Positions 25,256-36,604 of a stretch of 64,000 nt of DNA are shown here, piece by piece. The first letter of the stretch is position 1. The number at the start of each line of letters is the position of its first letter. The notes below the pieces were generated by a model. It ran no database searches. It saw only the letters and a list, made by a program, of their open reading frames with translations, and was not told the DNA's origin. Position numbers and translations under genes: made by a program. This DNA comes from Chlorokybus atmophyticus (Eukaryota; Streptophyta; Chlorokybophyceae; Chlorokybales; Chlorokybaceae), in the NCBI GenBank assembly GCA_009103225.1, contig RHPI01000575.1, positions 171,527-235,526 on the forward strand, written 5' to 3'.

Positions 25256-26668
25256 CTAGTACACTGAGCATGTACCTAATTCCTTCACATTAAAGCTGAA
25301 TTGGCTCCTCCATTTGTTGAGGAGAGCCTCCAGCTTCTCTCGAGTGTCTTCTGTGGCCAAAGGGCCTATGGCATGGTCCCATGAGGTCGCATTGGCAACC
25401 ACGGGAATGTCCTCCACTGTCACTGCTACTTGCTCCTCCATGTGGACCACCTCGAGGGCTGTGTGAGCTGCCTTGGTGTCGGCAACGCGATCAGCCCAAC
25501 CCCCAGCCACGTGTTCGAGATCCTCGAAGGACACCTGCAATGCAAAGCTCAGCTCCAGCAGCCATACCAGGCTATTCTGGTTCATGGCACGGCCAAGTAG
25601 CTGGCATTGCTGACTATCTGTCAGCGATGAGCCCGTGATGCTGTTTGCGAAGAATCTCATGGCGCGTTCACGTTCGCGTACGTTGGGTTCCTCCAGCCTG
25701 TTGGTGGTCGCATCAAACACCATCCCGTCACCACCATTCCGAAATGCGTAGGAGCTTGGGTAGGACACCAATGTGGGGAGTGCGCGACGGGGCTGACCGG
25801 GCTGATTGCACGGGTAGAAGTGGTTGTGGTCATGATGCAGGACAGGTTGTGCTTTGCGGCCGGGGTCAAGGATGTCATCGACCAGCAGGTTGCGCGGCCG
25901 AGCGCTGCGTGTGTATTCTGCGGTCATGAGCTCCTCCACGGTGGCCAAGTTTGTCCACTTGGCACGTACACGATGTGCGTGCGAGCCATGTCGTGCAGCG
26001 TTCACCTTAAGTAAGTGCCCCAGAATGGAGCAAACTTGTCGGTAGCTGGAGGCCACGTGCGGGCGCTTGTCGTCCTCTGAATGCACATTTTCAATGACGA
26101 ACTCCAGGGGTCTGGAGATCTGGTGGTGTTGAAGGAGGTGAACGATTCTCATCAACTCCCAAAACAGCCCTGAGCGAGGGTCTTTGAGGCCTTGCCCCTT
26201 GCCTGCCCTGGAGTGCCCTTGGCATTCCCACCCAGCTATCAATTGGTCGACATTGCCGAGGGACAGTAGGTGATCTTCGGTGATTAGCCGGACGTCTTGT
26301 GGCAATGCTTTGAGGCTGCCTTGCAATGCCAAGAGGGGTAGTTGTTGTGGATATCTCTCGTGCACTTGACGTAAGTGGTGCTTGAGGGCCGTTTGCGCGT
26401 GTGGGTCTGGGTCGCAGTAATAGTACTTGACAACCTTCACACCCGTGTTGAGGACAGCGGCAAGACCACTGCCAATGCCTCCAAACAGCTCCAACACTGT
26501 GATGCCCTGCTGCCTGCGAAAGGTGTGGAACTCCACCATTCCGGTGGCCACCATTTGCTGGTCCTGCACCTTGTTGTGGCTTCGGTAGTTGGGGAAGCGC
26601 GTGGTGACCAGTAGCTGGCTCAGCAAGACGTGTGCGTTCACCTGTGCGCGCCAACGCCGTTCGGCTGG
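25256..26668 (-). CDS. Cytosine-C5 DNA methyltransferase domain inside pol
   Basis: A 461-codon open stretch begins just after a TAA and ends at the TAG before the reverse transcriptase. Numbering from the codon at 26641, motif I is VLELFGGIGSGL (49-60). Motif IV is GWECQGHSRAG with the catalytic Cys at 140 (codon 26222-26224); most enzymes have Pro-Cys, here Glu-Cys. Motif VI is FVIENV (181-186), motif VIII HRVRAKWTNL (223-232), and motif X is split between FANSITG and QLLGRAMNQNSLVW (331-360). It would transfer a methyl group from S-adenosylmethionine to cytosine C5. The last ~80 residues are the linker into the polymerase. It resembles DNMT3/DRM-type enzymes more than DNMT1, judged by spacing only. 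No host-type accessory domain is fused. The catalytic motifs are all present although neighbouring domains are broken. Confidence 0.85.
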   Translation of the reverse strand, partial: PAERRWRAQVNAHVLLSQLLVTTRFPNYRSHNKVQDQQMVATGMVEFHTFRRQQGITVLELFGGIGSGLAAVLNTGVKVVKYYYCDPDPHAQTALKHHLRQVHERYPQQLPLLALQGSLKALPQDVRLITEDHLLSLGNVDQLIAGWECQGHSRAGKGQGLKDPRSGLFWELMRIVHLLQHHQISRPLEFVIENVHSEDDKRPHVASSYRQVCSILGHLLKVNAARHGSHAHRVRAKWTNLATVEELMTAEYTRSARPRNLLVDDILDPGRKAQPVLHHDHNHFYPCNQPGQPRRALPTLVSYPSSYAFRNGGDGMVFDATTNRLEEPNVRERERAMRFFANSITGSSLTDSQQCQLLGRAMNQNSLVWLLELSFALQVSFEDLEHVAGGWADRVADTKAAHTALEVVHMEEQVAVTVEDIPVVANATSWDHAIGPLATEDTREKLEALLNKWRSQFSFNVKELGTCSVY

Positions 26669-26671
26669 GTC

Positions 26672-27828
26672 TTATAATGCTACTTCCACGATGGCATCCT
26701 CCTGCTCCTCGTTGTAAGGGGTGGGAGCGGAGTCGACGGTTCGACACGGAGCCGTGGCACCAGCAGCGACTTGCGTCCGAGCGCTGTCGTATGTGGCCAT
26801 TGCAGCCTCCCGTGTGAGGGCGTGGCTGCGTGTGGCCACGGCAGCCACTTTGCATTGGGCGCGCGTGCGCGAGACCAACTCGAGAGGCAGGAAACCGTGC
26901 ACCTCTCCGTCATCCTCATCCCAATGTGGCCGAAACCACGCCCGCTCTGTCCAGCAGTCGAGGCCCATGCCCACAGGGAAGTTGAGTCCTGCCCAAGCAA
27001 AAAGTCGAAGGAGCCGGCATTGGTGACCACACATTGCTGGATGATCTCGGTTGTGTGGGTTGGGTCCGGCCCTGTCAACCGAATGCAAAAAGCCTCCCTG
27101 GTGATTCCCATCACCTTATCTCGGCTACATGTGGCAGTGTCCAACACGTACGGGCAAGGCACCAAGTCGGAGCTGGTTATGCCGAGGGGCCGCGCGAGGA
27201 AGCGCCCAATGATGACAAGCTGTGCTCCGGTGTTCAGCATCACTCGCTTGGGTGCCAGGCCGTTAATGGTAATGTGCTTGCCTTGGTTGGCCACCATGGC
27301 AGCATTGGCGTTGATGCGCAGCCTCTTCGTACGAGCTGTCTGCACCTTTGCCTCAGTTCTCTCAGCTGGGGGTGCTGAGCGCATTGCAGCCAGAGCTCCT
27401 CTGCCTGCTAGGTCCGGAGGACCCCCTCCTTGCCCTCTCCCTCTGCCGAACCGACCTTGTCGTGGTGGTTGGTAGACACGCGGGGGCCTCGGTGCTGGAG
27501 GTTCCGGCGCCGGTTGTGGTGGCGGCGCAGGTGGATGCTGCCTCTGCGAAGATGGAATCATGCCCGCGGGTGTACCCAATGGCTGTGGAGGAAACCCCAG
27601 GGGACCCGGTGTTTGTAAGCCTGCCTCGCGTTCAGCTTGCTCCGCGGCGTACGTCCATCGAACAGCATGAGCCGCCTCTCTAACCAACGTCCTTTCCCAC
27701 GTGGCCGTGGGCTCGGTGTCCATGTCGGTCCAGTGATGATATCGAGGCACGAGCTGAAGGTATACGGCGCGTAGTAGCTGTCGCCGCATGTCGTGGGTGA
27801 TGGTGGGGACTCGCAAGAACCCTGCCAT
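26672..27828 (-). pseudogene. Gag C-terminus and aspartic protease of the methyltransferase element
   Basis: The frame from 27828 encodes a basic, Pro-rich nucleocapsid-like stretch (RQGRFGRGRGQGGG) and then a retropepsin: HITINGLAPKRVMLNTGAQ, with SFDFLLGQD as the second conserved block. The active-site Asp of the DTGA motif is Asn here (codon AAC, ~27230). Near 26990 the frame shifts; the continuation in another frame (LNFPVGMGLDCWTERAWF to IVEVAL) runs to a TAA at 26672-26674 just before the methyltransferase. No CCHC zinc knuckle is seen. Confidence 0.7.
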
Positions 27829-27846
27829 GTAGGCATCCCACCTTCC

Positions 27847-29120
27847 TTATACCACTCCCACATCGAGCACGGTCATGGCGCGCGCGTGTAGGGTGCGCTG
27901 GAGGTCAGTCTGCTGTGCGTGTAGCTCATGAGCAATGGCAATGCGCCGCCGTTGTCGTGCGGCTTCCACCCCTAGCAGCCGCAGTATTGCCTCTTGCACT
28001 CCCTCCAGCGTGTCCGGGGCCGTGGTGGCAGCCTCGTCGTATGCTTGTCGCAGCGAACGAACGAATGCCCCCAACCATAATGCTCGGTTGCCAAAGGCAA
28101 GCAGGGGGACAGCAGGGTGATTGGCAACGAGCCATGTCACGAGACGGGCTCGAGCGGCGCTGCCCTCTCACATCCCCATCATCTGTCTTAACGTGTTGCC
28201 CTCAGGCCTGTGCAGCATGATTGCTTGTCGAATGAATGCGGTACGGAGTTGTTGCTCCCCCACCATACCAGCTCCTCCTCGTTGTGTGGTGTCCCCTTGC
28301 GGGGTGAGGTACCCTTGCCCTGCATCGCGTTGATCCTCAGGCATGTCCTCAATCAAAGGAGGCAACAGCGGGGCCATTACCCCCCTCAATTGTTGCGCCA
28401 ACGCCCTCGCTTGGTCTGCAACAGTTGCTTGTCCTGGCTGTGCAATGGCGATTGCCGTGGAGTGCACTATGGTCAGCGCCGTGGAGGTATCTGCCGGCGC
28501 TGCGCCTGGTACGGCAACGGCGTGTGCTTCGTACGTACCTGTCGGCGCGCGTTCACTTGGGCAGCTTGGTCCACCCGATAACGATGTGCCTGTTCGAGGG
28601 CAGAGAACCGCTCTTGACGGCTGCCTTGAGTGAGCCCCCGAAGCGCGGGATCGGTGCCTAGCGCGATGTCCGACGTGGTGACCACGAGGTCTTGAATTTT
28701 GCGACGCTGGAGTCCGAGTGGGTCCAGTGGTGAGAGCTCGGAGTCGATCTGTTGCGCGGGCATTGGTTGCCGCGATTGACTGGGTGCGCCCTGCAACCTT
28801 GCGTGTAATGCTAAGAACAATTGAATGGCTAGCTCTAACACTGCAGGTCGCCGGTAGGTGACCCCGAAGAGACGATCCCTCATCTCCGGAGCAATGCCGG
28901 CGAGGACTTCATCCTCCAGCTGCTGTTGTGTGGGTTCCGGCAGCGTGTGGTACTCTGGAGGTGGTAGGGGCAAAATGCGATCATCGCGTGCCACGCGCGT
29001 GGTGCGTTGCCCCCCTGGTCCGTACGCAATGGTGGTGGGCTCCACGTTGCGTAGAACCGACGCCCAGGCGCGTTCTGCTTGTGGTCCGCGTGGCACTTGC
29101 TGTGTGACATCAAGTGCTGG
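27847..29120 (-). pseudogene. Gag region of the methyltransferase element
   Basis: Open pieces at 28473-29096, 28168-28467 and 27847-28140 form one chain broken by a frameshift near 28540, a TGA at 28168 and a TAA at 27847. Downstream of the TAA the same frame continues into the protease. The chain is helical with Gln/Arg/Ala-rich stretches and no recognised domain; gag identity is inferred from position. The beginning may extend a little past 29120, where a LINE sequence takes over. Confidence 0.6.
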
Positions 29121-29910
29121 TGGCGGTGCTGTTAGAGTCCTCTAACTCTTTCCAAGTGCTGCGCGGATTGAAGCTCGAGGTACACTGGCTTGTGGTCCGA
29201 CACCCACCCTCCTTTGTGACAATAGCACAGTCCGCCTCGGATGAAGAGAGGGCCTTTGAGACATACAATTGGTCTAGCCCAGCAAGTATGCGTGCTGCTC
29301 CTTGAAGAGGATTGTCCCATGTGTAGACTTGTGAAGAAGGATACCCGTGTCTCCAAACATCTTCAAACCCCCCACTGTTGGCAAAAGTCAGACAGTGCGA
29401 TATTGTCATCCTTGCCGAAGAGACACCCGTGATGTAAACAATCAAATGCTTGATCTTCTACACGGTTCCAATCTCCACCAATGATATATCGATCGGCAGC
29501 GAGAGGGACGCCTTAACCTTATCAAATAAAAGCTCGCGCTGCTTCAGTTTTTTGAAGTGGACGTATACGCTAACAAGCAAAAGTGTACTGCCGTCTTAGG
29601 CTACTCAAACTCAACGAAAACGATAATGGATTGCAACTCCTGTATCAAGAACAGCATACTTTCACGAGATGGGGAACAAGACAGCAACTCCACCTTTGGT
29701 ATCATTTGCGGGTCCCCACATCGCCCCTCCTTTCCATGCATGCTGCCATTTTCATGATGCAATAATAGCAGCACTTAGCTTGGTTTCTTGAAGAGTACAA
29801 ACGCCGTCTCCCTTGCGTTGAAGCGCCCACAAGCGAGAGAATGCGTCTTTACATGAAGGTCAAGATGTAGTGTGGTCTGAATTTAGCCATCAAACATTTC
29901 AAGACCACGC
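29110..29910 (-). pseudogene. LINE AP-endonuclease fragment
   Basis: Minus-strand frames give LQETKL (~29780), SVYVHFKKLKQRELLF (~29560), RYIIGGDWNRVED (~29475), DDNIALSDFCQQWG (~29390), YTWDNPLQGAARILAGLDQL (~29310) and SDHKPVYLEL (~29190). These are the ETK, GDxN, YTWxN...R(L)DxxYVS and SDH landmarks of the apurinic-endonuclease domain of non-LTR retrotransposons, which nicks target DNA. Frameshifts and stops are present. The reverse transcriptase that should follow is absent; the sequence switches to the gypsy gag at ~29110. Confidence 0.7.
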
Positions 29911-32900
29911 CTTGATGTCCGGCCTGGGAGGTGAACCTGTCATGCTATGCCAAGGACTGGCCCCCAGGATTAGTCACTGAGAGGGGTGTGGTCTTTTGCG
30001 TATGGCCATGACAGAGTGAGGAGCGGCGGGGAGGGTGGAAGGGTGCGGGCTGCCCTCTCTGCCATGCGTATGATGTCGATTGCTGACTGGGAGAGCAAGG
30101 TTTGTGGTCCACCCTTAACTCCTAACAGTAGGTCATTGGGAAGCTAAAGAGTTTCCGCAAGGTCTGAGGGCTTAACTGCCATGGGTTGCGCCTTCAAATC
30201 ACTGTTATCCTTCCACATCAAGGCCGCCACCATCATTGTTCTCCCTGTGTAAGTGACGTGTGTAACTCAGCTCCAGGGAGTGGACCATTGTAGTGCGGGG
30301 GTCCAATCCGAGAGTGTGCACATCTAGCGGACGTGCTGTGTCCAGAGCATGAGCAGGTGCTCATATGTGGGTGGCAGTTGGGAGGGAGAGCAATGAAGAC
30401 AAATATCGTGCTACACCTACCCACCAAGCGTCCTGCCTCCATGGATGCACTGCTGCAGCAAGGAGAGGGATTGCGGGAGAGGGGACAGCAGCAGGTGAGG
30501 ACATAAGAGCGCGAGGGGGGCTGGCATCTTCTCTCTGTCGGGTGACAACTGTGGATGGGCCGTTGTCCTCATGTGGATGCCAGCTCGGGGAGAGTGCAAG
30601 CCCGCGGGCTAAAGGACTTGAAGATTGCACTGGTGAGGAGGGGGGGGGGGGNGTTGTATAATTGTCTACTACTTGGGGCGTAGGGAGCAAGGACCAGCAG
30701 CTATGGTCTGTCATCCATTGCCTTGCTGCACTCGCTAGCTGCTGCAATGTAATGTATTCGAGAGCTTACTTACTTGTCGTGGAACATGAGGTGGCCTCCC
30801 ACTTATCAACCGGCACCCAGCGCTAATTGAGGCCCCGGAGACACCTGATATTGTGCTCCACAAGAATAGGGCAGATGAGAAAGAGAACAGGTGCGTTGTC
30901 TGCGCCGCTCCGCACAGGCACCGCAACCAGCATAACAGATTCCAGCTTTGCTATTTCTACCTCTGCTTTTAAGTTGATGCCCGAGGCAGCAAGGGACGAG
31001 CGCAAGATTAAAAGAGCGTGCCCGAACCTTTCGTGTTGCGCGGAGGGGTAAGGTCGTATCGCAGCTTGGAGCGCACCATGGTGGTGTCGGTCAGTGAAGA
31101 GAGGGTTATGTGGCGTTATCCGCTGGAGACAGTAACATAGAGGCACCAAGGTGGCGTATGCCCATGCTGTATCAGTGCCGGGGTGACCGAGTGCTGTTGT
31201 GACAAACTCCAGGTCTAGAAGGTGGGTTGCGCTGTGAGTGTGCAATGCATCTCATCCACTATCAGCGGCAGGCGAGCCTGCAACTGACAGTGAGGGAGTA
31301 CCCCGCTTATTAGGATGAACCTGACTTATGTGCGGGGTGGTGTGGGGTTGAGGGGAAGGAGGAGCCGGAGGTGGGGTGGAGTGCTCTTTCATCCACGTGT
31401 CATCGCCATTCGAGGCAATCCGTCTTCTTCCATGTCCACACGTTTCTCCATAGCTTCGTGGGTGCGGGAGGTAACGCGGTGAGGGGGGTGAGGGAGGTGC
31501 GCGCGGGTGTGGGATGTGGGAGATGGAGAGGTTGTAGGGTGAGGTCGATCACGAGTCAACAATGCGAACCAGTTATTAGTGAGCTAGTTTTTTTTTCGTT
31601 GTTGTTGTTGGTGGTGGTGGTGGTGGTGGTGGTGGTGGTGGTGGAGGTGGAGCGGGTGGTGTTGGAAGGGGTGGAGAGGGGCTCTGAGGAGAGGGGGTGG
31701 TCAAGGTTTGCATAGGGGGTGTGGCCGTGTCGGGGGGAGGGGCAGGCAGGGGGGTAGACGAGGGTGCCGTTCCTGTTTTGCTGAGACTGGATACTAACTT
31801 TGGGATTGGCCAGAGACCTTGCATCAAAAGCAAAATGAAGGGGATGAAGGGGTGAGAATGATGATGTCGGTTTGAGAGACTTGACCTTTATAAGTGGCCC
31901 GACTAATGATGGTCAGGGGAAGTACTGTGTCAGGGAAGTTGGGTGTGAAGCGGCACCGGTAGAAATGGATTTTAGCAAGTCAGGCTGGATCCACATCTTT
32001 ATAAAGGACGGAGCCAGACATAAATTGCGGATTTCGTAAAATTCACGGCTGATTTGTATATATGCTATGACTGTAGCTAAAATATTGTTACACCCTGTCA
32101 CAAACAGCACTCCGCCGGTGACAAATGTAAGCACCGATGCCTCAACAACGTTGAGGATTCGGCGTTGATGTAAATAAAGGTTTATGTCGTGAGAAAGGCA
32201 TGTGAAAATCGTGAATACAGTTGTAATTAAATCATTTACTAGGGGTGCGGCTGATTGGGCGAGAGGCGGGCGTCACCAGTGACTTACCACACATCGCGTC
32301 ACACACTTATCCCGGACACCAGAGCCATCACACTAGCACCAGGGTAAGTGTAACCAAAGACAGACGATTCCCTAATCTCGGACGACTGAAAGTGGTACCT
32401 ATTTGGGACATGTGGTGGTGGCATTTGGCGGTCAAATCGAGTGCTTTTTAAGGTGTCGTGTAGCTATGGACAAATTTTATGACTGCACCAAATTGTGAGG
32501 TGATTGGTTGAGTATCGGTGCCACGGCAAAGGTGCAACTGTTGCACTTATAATTGATCCAGATGGTTGCTTTGACTACGAAGTCTTAAGGATTGAGTTGC
32601 TCGTGTCTGCTGGTGGCGTGTGATAGGTTTGCGCAACCCTCTAATTGTGTGGTTAGCGGTCATTTGAAAGTTTTGGCAGGCAATATAAAAGTGCGTGGCA
32701 ACAGTTTTTGACCTTAGCGAGGGGGCATGTGTACAGGGCTGAGTCAGCTGACAGTATGTCACCCTACATACATGCACATCACATGCACCCAACATGCACA
32801 GCCTTAGACCGCGCCATGCACACATGCACCCAACAGCACAGCCTCAGACCAGGCCATGCACACACGCATACAACTTGTACAGCATCACCTAGGTGGCTAT

Positions 32901-32940
32901 ACACACAAAACACAGTACCAAGAACACAGAACTGTGCACA
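29911..32940. other. Unassigned region with simple repeats
   Basis: No convincing gene is seen in these 3 kb. A poly-G run with one N is at 30639-30652. A (GTG)n array is at 31604-31650. A minus-strand frame at 30823-31245 (140 codons) is open but matches nothing I recognise; being 5' of the LINE endonuclease it could be an ORF1 remnant, with no positive evidence. G-rich degenerate sequence dominates 31300-31760. Confidence 0.4.
31604..31650. repeat. (GTG)n microsatellite
   Basis: About 15 near-perfect GTG/GGT units. On the minus strand this reads as a polyproline frame, which is probably spurious. Confidence 0.85.
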
Positions 32941-32951
32941 AGTGCACAGCC

Positions 32952-33565
32952 TCAGGGTCCTACCTGCGGAGGGTGCTCTACCTTTACAACAGGGCCAGTC
33001 TTGGCACGCTTCTTTGCCTTGGGAGGAGGACCACAGCCCAAAGGTCTGCCCTTGCGCTGACCTGGAGGCTGGGGTGGGGGTGCTGGTGCAGCCTGGGGTG
33101 GGGATGCTTGGAGAGAGGGGGGCGGGGAGGCTGCAGAAGTCAGAATGGGAGATGCTGGTGGAGGGGGGACCAGATCGTGAGGGTACCGGCAGTGAAACTC
33201 GCCTCTCAACAGAGTGAAGTAGTCAACCACCTGACCGACGCCAGCGCCCACAACAGCACCACTCCTGAAACTCCAGCTTGTGGAGGTCTTCAATCTGTGC
33301 TCGAACACTGTGCAAAGCGCAGAGAAACCAGGAATACCCAGGTTGGCCATGATTTTGGTCACGGGTGGGATGGGTCAGTAGGCAAGCGTGGCACGCGCCC
33401 TTGACGGGCGTGTCCCCTCTCCTCCCACTGACTCAGGTCAAGCTGTACGCCGCCGTTGACTCTGGTCGAGATGCAATTGGCCAGACCATCACCATGGCCA
33501 TATGTGCAGACTTGCCACCCTTTATACAGCACCTGAACGTACCCCTCATCCCCGCCACCAGCCAC
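32952..33565 (-). CDS. Possible two-exon gene, unrecognised
   Basis: On the minus strand one open stretch (33565-33359) begins MAGGGDEGYVQVLYKGWQ. A second (33362-32952) contains TKIMANLGIPGFSALC, YFTLLRGEFHCRYP, then a Pro/Ala-rich run and a Lys/Arg-rich end. The second reaches CCGCAG/GTAGGA near 32970, a possible splice donor, so it may continue. The composition is that of an ordinary protein followed by a disordered basic tail. No domain is recognised; splice junctions between the stretches are not resolved. It could equally be a decayed LINE ORF1. Confidence 0.3.
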
Positions 33566-34717
33566 ATCGCCATATCACCTGCACTTCTCCGACTCCTTGC
33601 CCACGCGCCACATCGCCATGACCATGTCTATTTGCCATCTGCATGCACACTCAAGTCGTCTGCATTGCGCGGAGGAACACATGCATGCACGCATGCACGC
33701 ACACACACGCATGCATGCGCAATCACATGCAAGAGCCCATGCACAGGCACACATAGGCTAGCAACAGATCTTAACATGGTGAACTGAGGCAGGGCAAAAC
33801 ATCAATCGCAACAAAGGGGTCAGCGGGCGCTTACCCCGGAGACGGCGGCTTGCAGGGGCGTACTGCGGCGCACCAACACAACCCTAAAACACCCACGCAG
33901 CGGGCCGCGGGCGCCAGCAACCTTGCCTCAAACTTTAGCGCAACAACGACCACGAGGTGGGCTGCAAGCCCCGCGGCGATGGCGGCAACCTCGACAGCAA
34001 CGTGACGGGCCAAGAATTGTCAGCACAACACGTCAATGCAGGCTGAGGCCTGTCACACGTCATCTCACCGACACAATAGGCATAAAAGCAGCGATGGACG
34101 CGACATTGCAGCACAGCATATGGCGTCACTTGATAGAATATCGTTTGATGTGCTAGCATACGGGATCATATGGCGTGATATGCTCAATAGCATATAGATG
34201 AATATCACACATATGGTATCATGCGTGCAATGTGACCTAAACTTTGTTAACTCAACGACGTAAATAATTTCCGGTTCCGTCATGTCTACAAAGTTTATGT
34301 CACATTATGAGTTGAACTCTTGTAACAAGGACCTCACGACATGTCATGTGACGTCCAGCGACGTCACGCGACATCGCACCATACCAAGCCATATCATACC
34401 ATATAGTGTCGCGGCGATCGATATGCCGGCATATGATGTCATACGCCGTGATATGGCACAATTTCACGCGACATCGCTAGACGTCAGGTTTTCCCTGTGC
34501 GTCATGTTAAAGGAGTTCAGGTTACACTGTGGGTATGAGCGTGATGTGTCCTGCGTATGACGCGATATCATACGCGCCCGGGCGATATGGTTGACGACTA
34601 CCACGGCCCGGAAACCAAGACGCATGCAAGCTCCTCGACGGCAGCGGCGCCAAGATTGTCGAGCGTAGCCGCCATGTGTTCCGTTGGTGCATTGTGTCGC
34701 TCACTTATTCAGGTTCC
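33566..34717. other. Intergenic, degenerate palindromic sequence
   Basis: CATGCACG-type simple sequence lies at 33680-33750. From 34080 to 34600 short words such as CATATGGCG, ATCATACC and GCGACATCG recur in both orientations; a similar texture is at 45560-45950. It may be an old palindromic element. No gene is seen. Confidence 0.35.
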
Positions 34718-36604
34718 ATGGCGGGTTCTCGGCGTGTTGCCACCTTCAAAAATTACTCCGTCCGCTGCATCTACGGCTGCAACCTTACAGGCATACACAA
34801 AGGCTGGATCGCGAGAGTGGGAGTGCAAAACTTCAGGCCTCACCTTAGTAGCGGTATCCACAAGGACACCTTCAATGCATTGACACGCCAACAGCAAGAC
34901 GACTCGCTCAAGTACAGGTTGGATCTGGTGAGTCCTGCATGCATGGCATGTATTGTTGTGCACGGGTCGAATATTAAACTACTCCACAACCTGGGAGCCC
35001 AACAATGTGCAATGTCACTGTCAATTTACTTTGAGTGCATGTTGTTGTTTGCATGATTGCACAGTGGACGAAATTATGCGGGATTCTAATAATGTTTATG
35101 TACTTGTTGCCACTTAGGGTCGGGCTGCAGTGGCACGACACAAATCCAATCCTACTGTCGATGCCTTTATGCCGGTTGCTAGAACGTGGCCTTTGCAGCA
35201 AACACCCCCCTTGCCACCGTCGCTGCATGATGTTTTGCACCCTGTTGATATTTTACACGATCCTAACCTCATCAAAAACATCAACGCCATTGCCATGACG
35301 ATACCAACAGGTACGTGACTGCTTCGTGGTGACATAAACACGTTTCATTCACTGCATGTATCTAAACAGGTTCTCATGTGACTCCGTCCAAGCGCCGTAG
35401 GAAGTTGTCTTTGGCGCCTGATACTCCCACCATGTCTCATGTCACTGACGACGCTGAAACATGTGATCAATGTTATCGCTGCAGAGGTTCCAACCTGATC
35501 ATGTGAACTATATGAACGCAGGGGAAGCAATGCCGCGTTTGCCAACTCACCAATTCACACCTGAGCTCATGCGTGTTGCTATCGACACTTTTAGTGCCAA
35601 CCTGCTTTGTGAGTACAAAACAACGCTCGTCTACAAAACAAAAGTAAGGCAAATTGTGCCATTGTTTTGACGCACACACCACTTATGGCTTTGTTTGCAG
35701 ATTTTAATTTGTTTAACGAGAACACAGCCCTTCGCGAGCGCAACCAAGAGCAAGCAAAGCAGCTACGTCAAAACCAAACACAGCCTGATCTCCAGATCGC
35801 TGCAAAGCTGTTGAAAATGATAAGTGAACTCAACGGTCTGCATGCAGGCCATGCTGTTACAGAACAACGCTTTGCTGTTCTGGAGCATGCATTACACGAA
35901 GAGCGTGCTGAGCACGCAAGAACATAGTTAAAAACGCAGACGCAGCAAGCATTGTGGGTTTACGCAAGCAGCTGACAAAAGCTCAGCGCAAGGCCACACA
36001 GTTGCAGCAACACAATGAGCGTAACGATGCAAAATTGGCGCGTTTGCAATGCCAGACTAGAGAAGCCAACCAGACGATCGCTGCACTAAAAAAAAAAAAG
36101 GTGTGTGTTCCTGCATTGTTAGATTTTCCAGCAACTGACTTGCTGTTGTAGATTTCAGAGTGGACAAGCGTCCTGCGTCTTCAAACGGCAAACTGGCGAT
36201 TTCGTGAGTGCGTTGACCCCAATGTCATGCAATTCGAGAGCTTCTAGCAACAACTGGAAGTCACCAGAAAGAAGTTGGACAGCTTGGCAAAGTACATGTT
36301 GAAAAAGATCGACCTTGGCGGACAGTTACTAAACAATCACAATTATTACATGTATGAATAAATGCAACACTTTGGTGTTTACTGGTTGCTGTACCAGGCA
36401 TCGCTCCTCTATCGTAAAGATGTTACCAGGCAGCAGCAACTGCAACTTTACCAAACACTCTGGGAGAAGCTTTGTACCTACCTCTGCACAGTTGCCCCGT
36501 TGCTTCGGTTGTTGCTGCGTGAAGCAGCAACAATCGAAGAAATGCAGCAACATGTGCGCCATGACTACAAGGGCAAGCGCGCGGTAGACAGTGAAAATAA
36601 CACA

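Larger units (their letters stand above)
22240..29145 (-). mobile_element. Degraded Ty3/gypsy element encoding a DNA methyltransferase
   Basis: Minus-strand order is gag, aspartic protease, cytosine-C5 methyltransferase, reverse transcriptase, RNase H, integrase, PHD finger. No LTR is recognised at either end: the 5' side changes to a LINE endonuclease near 29110, and the 3' side reaches repeat A' about 47 bases after the PHD stop. In-frame stops at 28168 (TGA), 27847 (TAA), 26672 (TAA), 25256 (TAG), 24932 (TAA) and 24860 (TAA), plus frameshifts near 28540, 26990, 23460 and 23200, make it non-functional. Domains are otherwise well preserved, so inactivation is not ancient. Confidence 0.85.

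Noticed and set aside
26091-26855. A 254-codon Arg/Gly/Pro-rich minus-strand frame
   Set aside because: It overlaps the methyltransferase in another frame; the methyltransferase frame has the catalytic motifs.
30823-31245. A 140-codon minus-strand gene
   Set aside because: No start context, domain, splice partner or repeat link was found; only the open frame supports it.
31576-31833. A polyproline protein on the minus strand
   Set aside because: It comes from a (GTG)n microsatellite in G-rich sequence.
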